A stretch of DNA of 64,000 bases from Pontibacter mangrovi (GTDB taxonomy: Bacteria > Bacteroidota > Bacteroidia > Cytophagales > Hymenobacteraceae): NCBI RefSeq assembly GCF_006385705.1, contig NZ_VFRQ01000005.1, positions 248,001 through 312,000 on the forward strand. Direction: 5' to 3'. Below, one piece after another: positions 34,179 through 41,780 of this stretch. The notes under the pieces were generated by a model, which was not told the DNA's origin, made no database searches, and saw only the letters and a list, made by a program, of their open reading frames with translations. The position numbers were made by a program, and so were the translations under genes. Position 1 is the stretch's first letter, and each line of letters starts with the position of its first letter.

Positions 34179-35544
34179 GCTTGTTCAGTCGGCGGTAAAG
34201 GGCGGTGCGCGTAAGGCCCAGTTCCTTGGCTGTTCTGGAGATGTTGCCTTTGTTCTTCTCCAGCACCCGGATAATGGTCTCGCGTTCGATCTCGCTCAGC
34301 GGCATGGGGGCATCCGGCACAAAGGCCGCGGCTGGGGCGTCGGGCGCCACTTCCATAGCCGAGAAACTGAAGTCCTGCGGCTGCAGCACGTTGCCCTCTG
34401 CCAGTATGATGGCGCGCTCCACGGCATGCTGCAGCTCGCGCACGTTGCCCGGCCAGCTGTGTCTGTTCAGCTTCTGCAGTGTTTCGGTGGCAAATTCAGG
34501 AGTAGCTTTGTGGTTTTTCCGGGCATAGATGGCGGCGAAATGGCGGGCCAGCAGCTCCACGTCGCCGTGGCGCTGGCGCAGCGGCGGCAGCGTTATCTCT
34601 ACGGTGTTGATGCGGTAGATAAGGTCCTTGCGGAACTGGTTGCGGGCGGCCAGCTCGTAAATCGGCTCGTTCGTGGCCGAGATCAGACGGATATCTACCG
34701 GTATGGGCGTGTTGGAGCCGAGCGGCGTTACCTGCCGGTTCTGCAGCACCGTGAGCAGCTTGGCTTGCATGGCCGGCGAAATGTTGCCAATCTCATCCAG
34801 GAACAAGGTGCCGCCGTTGGCCGCCTCAAAACGGCCGGGCCGGTCTTCGCGGGCATCGGTAAAGGCGCCCTTTTTGTAACCGAACAGCTCGCTCTCAAAC
34901 AGGCTGTCCGTCAACGCGCCCATGTCTACGCTCACAAAAGGCTTGGCAGCCCTGAACGACTTCTCGTGCAGCGCCCGCGCCACCAGCTCTTTGCCGGTGC
35001 CGTTCTCGCCAAGTATAAGCACGTTGGCCTCGGTAGGCGCGATCTTCTCTAGCTTATACAGCACCTCTTTTATGGCCTCGCTCTCGCCAAGTATAGTGGT
35101 GTGGGTGTTTTTGTTAGCGGATGCTGTAGCTGCACCTCCCTTTGCTTTCTGTTGCCGTTTTTCCAGCGTTTGGTGCAGGGTCTCCAGCAGCTTTTCGTTG
35201 TGCCAGGGCTTCACAATAAAATCGGTGGCACCTTCTTTCAGGGATTTTACGGCCAGCTCCACATCGCCGTAGGCCGTGATCAGTATAACCGAAACGTCTT
35301 TGTCTTTCTCCAGGATCTGCCGCAGCCAGAACAGCCCTTCGTTGCCGGTGTTCAGGGCGCTTTTAAAGTTCATGTCCAGAAAGATGACGTCGAACTTCTG
35401 CCGCTCCAGCAGGCCAGGCAGCAGGTCGGGGTTCTTTTCGGTCACCACTTCTTTTACCTCGGTTTTGAGCAGCATCTTCAGGGCGAACAGAACATCTGTT
35501 TCGTCGTCTACCACCAGCACACGGGCATTTTTTACAGAGGCCAT
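34168..35544 (-). CDS. Sigma-54-dependent response regulator (NtrC-like)
   Basis: Start chosen at 35544 (MASVKNARVLVVDDETD); 53 upstream in-frame codons are not protein-like. Order: REC domain with phospho-acceptor D57 (VIFLDMNF), AAA+ central domain (about 140-380: Walker A LGENGTGKELVARALH, sigma-54-contact loop KKGAFTDA in place of GAFTGA, Walker B GGTLFLDEIGN, R-finger region), C-terminal Fis-type HTH (GNISRTAKELGLTRTALYRRL). It activates sigma-54 promoters. Divergent from the FtsX-type permease gene; likely targets are the two cassettes at 35652-35760 and 38342-38449. Confidence 0.93.
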   Translation of the reverse strand: MASVKNARVLVVDDETDVLFALKMLLKTEVKEVVTEKNPDLLPGLLERQKFDVIFLDMNFKSALNTGNEGLFWLRQILEKDKDVSVILITAYGDVELAVKSLKEGATDFIVKPWHNEKLLETLHQTLEKRQQKAKGGAATASANKNTHTTILGESEAIKEVLYKLEKIAPTEANVLILGENGTGKELVARALHEKSFRAAKPFVSVDMGALTDSLFESELFGYKKGAFTDAREDRPGRFEAANGGTLFLDEIGNISPAMQAKLLTVLQNRQVTPLGSNTPIPVDIRLISATNEPIYELAARNQFRKDLIYRINTVEITLPPLRQRHGDVELLARHFAAIYARKNHKATPEFATETLQKLNRHSWPGNVRELQHAVERAIILAEGNVLQPQDFSFSAMEVAPDAPAAAFVPDAPMPLSEIERETIIRVLEKNKGNISRTAKELGLTRTALYRRLNKHDI

Positions 35545-35616
35545 AGGTACTATAATTTCTGATTCAGAAACCGAATATACCAATTCTATCTGATAAAAAT
35601 AAAAATAGGATAAACA

Positions 35617-35637
35617 GTATACTTTACTTAAGTATAC
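35617..35637. promoter_or_regulatory. 21-bp inverted repeat upstream of the response regulator
   Basis: GTATACTT (35617-35624) and AAGTATAC (35630-35637) form a perfect 8-bp inverted repeat with a 5-nt spacer, 73 bp before the response-regulator ATG. It is built from two copies of the genome-abundant heptamer in convergent orientation, so it may be an operator or a coincidence of that motif. Confidence 0.4.
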
Positions 35638-35651
35638 GCTGTGTTTATACT

Positions 35652-35702
35652 TGTAGCGGAAGCGCACAGGTGTACTGGAGGCAGGTGTATCAAAAGCGAA
35701 CA
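35652..35702. promoter_or_regulatory. Putative activator-binding cassette 1 (two 17-bp boxes)
   Basis: TGTAGCGGAAGCGCACA (35652-35668) and TGTATCAAAAGCGAACA (35686-35702) share the consensus TGTRKCRAAAGCGNACA with TGT/ACA dyad ends. The boxes start 34 bp apart and are separated by TGTAC...GGCAGG. A matching cassette lies at 38342-38391. Confidence 0.6.
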
Positions 35703-35754
35703 CTTATACTTGCTGGGATTGCGGCAAATAGCTAATAAACAAGTTTTTATGGTT

Positions 35755-35770
35755 TTGGCACTCTGTTTTC
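35755..35770 (+). promoter_or_regulatory. Putative sigma-54 promoter for the permease
   Basis: TTGGCA at 35755-35760 fits a -24 element; at the expected spacing the -12 reads TTTC instead of TTGC. The -24 element begins 53 bp after the end of the upstream box. It should drive the permease gene with a leader of roughly 70 nt. Confidence 0.5.
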
Positions 35771-35848
35771 TTGTGAGTCTTAAGATGACCTGGAAAAATC
35801 TTCAGAAAAATCGCTTAGCTATACTTTCACACCGCAACGCTTAAAACT

Positions 35849-38215
35849 ATGTTCAAGAACTACCTCAAAATGGCCTACCGCAACCTGATGCGCCACAAGG
35901 TCTTCTCGCTCATCAACGTTTCCGGCCTGGCGCTGGGCATGACCTGTTCCATACTTATACTTTTGTGGGTGCGGGACGAGCTGAGCGTCAACCGCTTCCA
36001 CAAGGATATTGACAATCTGTACCGGGTGATGGAAGTGCAGCGCTACCCTGGCGCTGATGATTTAACCGTTGATGCGACACCGGGGCCACTGGCCGAGGCG
36101 CTGGAGCGGGATATGCCGGAGGTGGTACATGCCGTCCGCTCCACCACCTGGGACTGGAAACAGCTTTTTGCTTACAACGACAAAGTGCTAAAAGTAAACG
36201 GCCGGTATGCCGATCCGGAGTTTTTTGAAGTGTTTACTTTTCCGCTGCTACAGGGGGATGCAAAGAACGTGCTGGCGCAGCCAAACTCGGTGGTGATTTC
36301 GGAAACGGTGGCAAGCCAGTTCTTCAACTCGCCGGAAGAGGCCATGGGTAAGCTTTTTAAGATCAATAACAGCAAGAGCTACAAAGTAACCGGGGTGATG
36401 CAGGACGTTCCGAAGAACTCCACCATGCAGTTCGACTATGTGATGCCCGTAAACGATTGGATCAATAGCCCCGGAAGCGATTGGCTGAAGGAATGGGGGA
36501 GCAACGCCCTGCGCACTTTCCTGTTGTTACAGCCCGGTACCGACATTGCCGCTTTCAACGAGAAGGTAAAGCCTTTCATAAAGAAGTACCAGCCAGGCGC
36601 TAAGACAGATTTGTTTGTGCAGCCTGTTAGCGAAATGTACTTGTACGGCGATTTTACGGGTAGCAAAGCGGTTGGCGGCAACGTAGAGGTGGTGCGTCTC
36701 TTTACAGTGGTGGCCGTGTTTATACTGATCATTGCCTGCATCAACTTTATGAACCTGGCCACGGCGCGCTCTGCCAAACGAGCGAAAGAAGTAGGCGTGC
36801 GCAAAGCTATCGGAGCCAACAAAGCGGCTTTGGTCCGGCAGTTTATGGTGGAGTCTGTGCTGGTGGCTTTCCTGGCGCTGTTCATATCCGTGAACCTGGT
36901 AGGCATGCTGCTTCCGCACTTTAACGACTTAACAGGTAAATTTATAGAACTTAACCTCTCGGATCCCTCACTGCTGCTGATGCTGTTGGGCGTAGCTGCC
37001 CTTACGGGCATCCTTTCGGGCAGCTATCCGGCTTTCTTCTTGTCGTCCTTTAATCCCGCGGTGGTTCTGAAAGGAACGGCTAAGCTAAGCAAGCGCGTAT
37101 CCGTGTTCCGTAAGGGCCTGGTGGTGTTTCAGTTTATACTTTCCGCCTTGCTAATCATCAGCACCCTAGTGGTGTACCTGCAGCTGCACTTTATCCGAAC
37201 GAAGAATATTGGCTTAAACCGGGAAAACGTAGTGCTGCTGCCGCTGGAAGGTGATCTCCGCGACCGCTATGATGTCATGAAGGAGGAGATGCTGAAAGTG
37301 CCAGGCATAACAGGCGTCACGGCTGCAAACCAAAACCCACTGATGGTCGGCAACTCTACCGGGGATGTGGAGTGGGAGGGGAAAGACCTTAATGCGGATA
37401 TCCTGTTCAGCATCCTGAAAGTAGACTATGATTTTCTGGAAACGATGGGGATGCAGCTGAAAGAGGGCAGAAGCTTCTCGAAAGACTTTGGCGCCGAAGA
37501 CAGCAAGTTTATCATCAACGAGGAGGCTGCCCGGCTGATGCAGATGCAGGAGCCGGTAGGGCAGTGGCTAAATCGCGGAGATCAGCACGCAACGGTTATC
37601 GGGGTGGTAAAGGACTTTAAGACAACCTCTATGCACGAAAACATGAAGCCCCTTGTGATGATGTTGGACATGAATGACGCAAACACGATTTTTGTCCGCG
37701 TTAGATCCGAGAATACGCCTGAGGCACTGTCTGCCATGGAAAGTATCGTGCAGAGGCACAATCCCGCCTTCCCGTTCGAGTACCACTTCCTGGATGAGGA
37801 TTTTGAGCGGATGTACAAGACAGAGGCCATTATGGGTGAGCTCACCAGGTACTTTGCCGGCATCGCCATCTTTATCTCCTGCCTCGGCTTGTTTGGCTTG
37901 GCGCTGTTTACGGCGGAGCAGCGCACCAAAGAGATCGGGGTGCGCAAGGTGCTGGGCGCCTCTGTTACGAGCATCGTGTACATGCTTTCCAAGGATTTCC
38001 TGAAACTAGTGCTCATCGCCAACATCATTGCGCTGCCGGTGGGCTGGTACCTGATGCATAACTGGCTAAACGACTATGCCGACCGCATGGAGCTGAGCTG
38101 GTGGATCTTTGCGATAGCTTTTGTGGCGACCATTATCATCGCGATTGTTACGCTTAGCTTCCATGCCATTAAAACAGCCGTTGCCAACCCGGTCAATTCG
38201 CTCCGGGCAGAGTAG
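35849..38215 (+). CDS. FtsX/MacB-type ABC transporter permease
   Basis: This 788-residue protein has an N-terminal transmembrane helix (FSLINVSGLALGMTCSILILLWVRDE), a MacB-type periplasmic core domain (about 50-240), FtsX domain 1 (three helices, about 285-415, with FMNLATARSAKRAKEVGVRKAIGA), a second helix and periplasmic core (about 430-660), and FtsX domain 2 (about 675-785, with FTAEQRTKEIGVRKVLGAS). This tandem-FtsX form is common in Bacteroidota. No ATPase gene is adjacent. It probably belongs to a mechanotransmission or efflux complex; the substrate is unknown. Divergent from the response regulator. Confidence 0.92.
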   Translation: MFKNYLKMAYRNLMRHKVFSLINVSGLALGMTCSILILLWVRDELSVNRFHKDIDNLYRVMEVQRYPGADDLTVDATPGPLAEALERDMPEVVHAVRSTTWDWKQLFAYNDKVLKVNGRYADPEFFEVFTFPLLQGDAKNVLAQPNSVVISETVASQFFNSPEEAMGKLFKINNSKSYKVTGVMQDVPKNSTMQFDYVMPVNDWINSPGSDWLKEWGSNALRTFLLLQPGTDIAAFNEKVKPFIKKYQPGAKTDLFVQPVSEMYLYGDFTGSKAVGGNVEVVRLFTVVAVFILIIACINFMNLATARSAKRAKEVGVRKAIGANKAALVRQFMVESVLVAFLALFISVNLVGMLLPHFNDLTGKFIELNLSDPSLLLMLLGVAALTGILSGSYPAFFLSSFNPAVVLKGTAKLSKRVSVFRKGLVVFQFILSALLIISTLVVYLQLHFIRTKNIGLNRENVVLLPLEGDLRDRYDVMKEEMLKVPGITGVTAANQNPLMVGNSTGDVEWEGKDLNADILFSILKVDYDFLETMGMQLKEGRSFSKDFGAEDSKFIINEEAARLMQMQEPVGQWLNRGDQHATVIGVVKDFKTTSMHENMKPLVMMLDMNDANTIFVRVRSENTPEALSAMESIVQRHNPAFPFEYHFLDEDFERMYKTEAIMGELTRYFAGIAIFISCLGLFGLALFTAEQRTKEIGVRKVLGASVTSIVYMLSKDFLKLVLIANIIALPVGWYLMHNWLNDYADRMELSWWIFAIAFVATIIIAIVTLSFHAIKTAVANPVNSLRAE

Positions 38216-38341
38216 GGTAAAGTATAAAGTATTACTTCTAACCCGAGGAAGCGCCCGCCCCCCTGTAAGCTACCCAGCCTGCAGAGGGACGGGCGCTTCT
38301 CCATAGATGATGTAAAAGTGATCTTTAGGAAAGTAGGAAGG

Positions 38342-38391
38342 TGTAGCGAAAGCGAACGGGTGTACGGGAACAGGTGTGTCGAAAGCGTACA
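38342..38391. promoter_or_regulatory. Putative activator-binding cassette 2 (two 17-bp boxes)
   Basis: TGTAGCGAAAGCGAACG (38342-38358) and TGTGTCGAAAGCGTACA (38375-38391) are 33 bp apart. They align with cassette 1 at about 40 of 50 positions, with one 1-nt indel. Confidence 0.6.
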
Positions 38392-38443
38392 GTATAATTT
38401 TATAGTATAGGCTTAATTGATTGATATACAGATCTTTATTGTT

Positions 38444-38459
38444 TTGGCATCTTAATTAC
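38444..38459 (+). promoter_or_regulatory. Putative sigma-54 promoter for the transglutaminase-like gene
   Basis: TTGGCA at 38444-38449 fits a -24 element; the -12 reads TTAC. The -24 element begins 53 bp after the end of the second box, exactly as in cassette 1. TTTAT-GTTTTGGCA is shared with the first promoter. Leader about 80 nt. Confidence 0.5.
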
Positions 38460-38553
38460 ATATAGCGATTATGGAAGTCTTGGTAAAATCAGGCTTGCCA
38501 CCCCAATAAGTATAAAACCATTATCCATTTAACGCCAAGTACAAAATAAAACC

Positions 38554-39690
38554 ATGAAAAAGTCATTAACCTCAATGCTCCTGATGCTGGTGCTGGTGGC
38601 ACCGGTGTTCGCACAGAAAGTTTACAAAGGCCTGCCTGTTATAAAAGCAAGCGCCACTGCCGCCGACTATAGAATCGGGAAAGACCTGGTGAAAGGCAGC
38701 TGGAACATTTCGCCGCAACTGTCGCCGGACGTGCTACGGGTGCCGGTGCCGGAAGCCAGGCAGAAGTTCACTTTCTACACCAACACCGACTCTATCAGCT
38801 TTATAGTAAAGGCGGGCAAGTCCTATCGTTTCTACGTAAACCTGAACGACACTGCTTACGCGCTGACCGAGCTGCAGGGGTATGGCTTTGAGGCTGTTAA
38901 GTTTAACAAGAAGCAGAGCGTGCCGGCTTATACCTTGCTGTATGAGCAAAATGCCGACAATGCCTACCTGCAGGAGCTGCGCACCAAGTATAACCTGGAT
39001 GCCGTAGTGGCAGGCGCCGCCAACGACACCGAGAAAGCGCTGCGCATGGTAAACTGGGTGCACAAGCAGTGGCAGCACAATGGCATGAACGAGCCCAGCA
39101 GCCCCGATGCCCTCACTATACTGGCAGAGGTTAAGGATGGGAAGCAGTTCCGCTGCGTAGAGTATGGCATCGTAACCACCGCCTGCCTCAACGCCATCGG
39201 CCTGCCTGCCCGCACCATGGGCCTGAAGATGAAGGAAGTGGAAACCATAGAGTTTGGCGCGGGCCACGTGCTGCTGGAGGTATACCTGCCAGACCTGAAG
39301 AAATGGGCAATGCTGGACGGACAGTTTGATGTGATGCCGGTGCTGAACAACGTGCCGCTCAACGCCGTGGAGTTCCAGAACGCCATAGCCAACAACTACA
39401 ACAAATTGGAAATCAGAAGCATTTCCGGCACAGGCAAGGCACAGTACGTAAATTGGGTGTATCCTTACCTGTACTACTTTGACGTGAAATTTGACAACCG
39501 CGAGGGCGTGGCTTTCCAGCGGGAGACGGTGGACGGAAAAGGTTCGCTGATGCTGGTGCCGGTAGGGGCCAAGGTGCCGGAGGTATTCCAGCGCAAGTAT
39601 AAATTGGACCGCTACAAGCACACCAACTCGCTCGCAGACCTGTACCAGGCGCCAGTGCTGCCAGCAGCCACTACCACGGCATCCAGATAA
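38554..39690 (+). CDS. Transglutaminase-like protease-fold protein, secreted
   Basis: This 378-residue protein has a Sec signal peptide (MKKSLTSMLLMLVLVAPVFAQ). A core of the transglutaminase-like superfamily lies in the middle: catalytic Cys in GKQFRCVEYGIVTTACLNAIGLPARTMGL (about 207-235), His in FGAGHVLLEVYLPDLKKWAMLDGQFD (about 245-270), with Asp in LDGQFD. It has an N-terminal beta-rich region. The enzyme could be a peptidase, an N-acetylmuramoyl-L-alanine-type hydrolase or a cross-linker; the substrate is not visible. A sigma-54-like promoter lies upstream. Confidence 0.75.
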   Translation: MKKSLTSMLLMLVLVAPVFAQKVYKGLPVIKASATAADYRIGKDLVKGSWNISPQLSPDVLRVPVPEARQKFTFYTNTDSISFIVKAGKSYRFYVNLNDTAYALTELQGYGFEAVKFNKKQSVPAYTLLYEQNADNAYLQELRTKYNLDAVVAGAANDTEKALRMVNWVHKQWQHNGMNEPSSPDALTILAEVKDGKQFRCVEYGIVTTACLNAIGLPARTMGLKMKEVETIEFGAGHVLLEVYLPDLKKWAMLDGQFDVMPVLNNVPLNAVEFQNAIANNYNKLEIRSISGTGKAQYVNWVYPYLYYFDVKFDNREGVAFQRETVDGKGSLMLVPVGAKVPEVFQRKYKLDRYKHTNSLADLYQAPVLPAATTTASR

Positions 39691-39777
39691 GCATAAGGCA
39701 GTATAAATTGAAACCTTTTGGCTGTCACCTCGCGTTAAATAAGCGCTGGTGACAGCCAAAATGCCGTAAATTATTCG

Positions 39778-39785
39778 TACATTTG
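39778..39785 (+). promoter_or_regulatory. -7 promoter box for ssrA
   Basis: TACATTTG, exact TAnnTTTG, 50 bp before the mature tmRNA 5' end. The transcript would be a precursor trimmed by RNase P. Confidence 0.55.
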
Positions 39786-39834
39786 TGGCATACTTCTTGA
39801 AGTATAAACAGCAAGAATTCGTTCTTTAACTTAT

Positions 39835-40201
39835 GGGGATGACCGGAATTGACAGCTTGTGCAGATTGCGTGTAAGCATGTCGGGTGATGAACGTACCAC
39901 CTGTTAAAAATCCGTTCGAACAATAACTGGCGAATATAACTACGCCATGGCTGCCTAGTCTAGGTACTAAGCACTAGCCATAGTCTCGTGCAGGTTTCGT
40001 GAATCTGCTTGCACATACGAGGCTTCGATCCGATTTACTAGCTTGTGCAAGGGTGCGGTGCACAGGCGAAATAAAGCATCTAAGGAGTGCGCATTAGTTT
40101 GGTTTATACTAGCAAGCTCCCGACAATCCGAATAAACCTAAGCATGTAGAAGGCACGACGGTTTCCTTGTCTGGACCAGGGTTCGAATCCCTGCATCTCC
40201 A
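39835..40201 (+). ncRNA. ssrA: tmRNA (ssrA)
   Basis: The 5' end GGGGATG pairs with the 3' end CATCTCC as a tRNA-like acceptor stem, with a TPsiC arm (GGTTCGAATCC) at the end. The 3' CCA is not encoded. An open tag frame (39929-39958) encodes GEYNYAMAA then TAG, a proteolysis tag; the preceding resume Ala is not decided. Pseudoknot-like stems fill the middle. It rescues stalled ribosomes with SmpB. A hairpin terminator follows. Confidence 0.93.
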
Positions 40202-40216
40202 CTTAGTACTCTTACG

Positions 40217-40250
40217 AAAAAGGCTTTAGCAACCCGCTAAAGCCTTTTTC
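40217..40250 (+). terminator. Intrinsic terminator of ssrA
   Basis: AAAAAGGCTTTAGC (40217-40230) and GCTAAAGCCTTTTT (40236-40249) form a 14-bp stem and T-run. Confidence 0.9.
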
Positions 40251-40315
40251 GTTTGTAAGCCGCTCAATTGGCATCGGCACCTTAAACGAGGAGCCCATTT
40301 CAGGGCACATAAGAC

Positions 40316-41002
40316 CTAAGCGTTAGGTTGATGCGCTACTAGCGCCTGTTCCGGATAGTTTTCAAGGTAGAACTGCTCTTCATCATGCTGGCCCTGTAGT
40401 ACCCGCCCAAACATGTAGCCTACGCCAGCCATTCCCCCTAAACAAGTCAGTAATTCCCCGCCGATGGTCCGGCTCATGTTAAGTGGAACAAGCATCTGTA
40501 GTCCAAAAGTGATGGCAACAGCCAGCAAGCCGCACCAGGCAAACCGCTGATAGCTAAAGGTGCTGCCATAGGGGCTGTTCTCCCGGCCTAAAAATTTCAT
40601 AGCAAGTTTGGCCATAGCCCGGAAGTAGAAGAATAGTATAACCAGTACCGGTAAAATAGCAACGTATAAAAAGAAAGGTATCATAAAGATCAGCATAAAG
40701 CTAAGTCCCACGCCGGCTCCTGCCACTACATAATAAGCGGCACTGATTAGTAAGGGTTTATAAAACAAGGCTGCAGATGCGGGTGCGGAGCCTTTGTCCA
40801 GCATGTCGAGGTTAGGAAGTACCAAAGCCAGGAAGAAGAGCACGCCTGGCAAGAGCCAAAGCAGGTATGAGAGAATAGGAAGAATAGCGAGAACATACTC
40901 ACTAAAAAGGTTGAAAAACGACTCTAAAATGATATGAATGACAGGTACAAGCCCACAAGTTGTTGCCGTGGTGAGTGCCCTTTTGCTTCTGATTGTTTTC
41001 AT
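40316..41002 (-). CDS. Polytopic membrane protein of unknown function
   Basis: This 228-residue protein has about five to six transmembrane helices (residues 20-40, 44-65, 85-110, 112-135, 155-175 and 180-200), an Arg/Lys-rich N terminus and an acidic C terminus (GQHDEEQFYLENYPEQ). No family recognised. It lies alone between the ssrA terminator and the gene-poor region that follows. Confidence 0.55.
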   Translation of the reverse strand: MKTIRSKRALTTATTCGLVPVIHIILESFFNLFSEYVLAILPILSYLLWLLPGVLFFLALVLPNLDMLDKGSAPASAALFYKPLLISAAYYVVAGAGVGLSFMLIFMIPFFLYVAILPVLVILFFYFRAMAKLAMKFLGRENSPYGSTFSYQRFAWCGLLAVAITFGLQMLVPLNMSRTIGGELLTCLGGMAGVGYMFGRVLQGQHDEEQFYLENYPEQALVAHQPNA

Positions 41003-41780
41003 ACTATAAACAGCTGTTTTTGCCAGGCATCAGCATCGTTATGCCGCTACTGAAACAGCGTCAAATATATGATTTCTTAAGTTTTACCTGCCGTGTTTTT
41101 TCTTCTTATATGTAGAATATTTATTCTAATATTCTGGAAAGCATCTTGCATGTCCCCAGCTACGGCGGCAGAGCCTGACAATAGCATTTCCGTAGAGGGC
41201 GGCTACTTATCTAAGCACTCGTTATCAAGCAGAATCTTCATGTAATTACCCCTCCCAAAACGAGCATCACCATACAGGACCAGGAGATTGTACTGTGGCA
41301 GGTGAAACGCAAAGTAGCCAGCGAACTGGAGCGCATTCCGGTTTCTGAGCTGCAGACGGTACATTTTAAATTGACGGTACAGGACGGCCACAAACTGAAT
41401 TTTGCCTGGAGCCCTGACGGCAGCAGTTGGAACGAAGCCAACAAAGGAGAGCCAGTCGACGGCGCTTTTCTGCCGCCCTGGGACCGCGGTGTGCGTGTTG
41501 GCCTAAGTGCCAAAGGTGCGGCAACGGCCTCGGCCGCATTTAACTGGTTTAAATTAAATTACAGCAAGAAAGAGATTTAAACCTCGCTCTATTGCTGGTG
41601 TCTAAACGGCAAAGAAACAAGGCATGTTTGGGCAGCGATCGCGAGGAAAACAACGAGAAGCGGCCTTGGGAAGGGCGGGGATAAACTGAACGTGGTGTAA
41701 ACATATCCCTGTCATCGTTTTTGAACAGCACCTAACAAATCGTCTGCAGGCCTGAGAAGGGCGTTTAGTGAAAACCTACC
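41003..41780. other. Gene-poor region with one gene remnant
   Basis: 778 bp between the membrane protein and the TonB-dependent receptor. Apart from the remnant at 41215-41580 it holds no coding frame; 41041-41160 is A/T-rich. The last 200 bp is the probable promoter region of the receptor gene, without a clear -7 box. Confidence 0.5.
41215..41580 (+). pseudogene. C-terminal remnant of a GH43-type glycoside hydrolase
   Basis: The frame is open from 41215 (stop just before at 41212-41214) to 41580 and reads like the C-terminal concanavalin-like domain of beta-xylosidases: IVLWQVKRKV, TVHFKLTVQDGHKLNFAWSPDGSSW, DGAFLPPWDRGVRVGLSAKG, FNWFKLNY. The catalytic propeller is missing, there is no start codon with a promoter, and nothing upstream continues it. 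It is probably a decayed gene, fitting a sugar-utilisation neighbourhood that has rearranged. Confidence 0.65.

Larger units (their letters stand above)
38216..38553. other. Spacer between permease and transglutaminase-like gene
   Basis: This 338-bp spacer starts with a hairpin (GAAGCGCCCG at about 38250 and CGGGCGCTTC at about 38290, no clear T-run), the probable end of the permease transcript. It then carries cassette 2 (38342-38391) and a sigma-54-like -24 element (38444), both listed separately. No gene seen. Confidence 0.6.

Noticed and set aside
35849-38215. An ATPase partner gene for the FtsX permease nearby
   Set aside because: No ABC ATPase motif was found within the window next to it.
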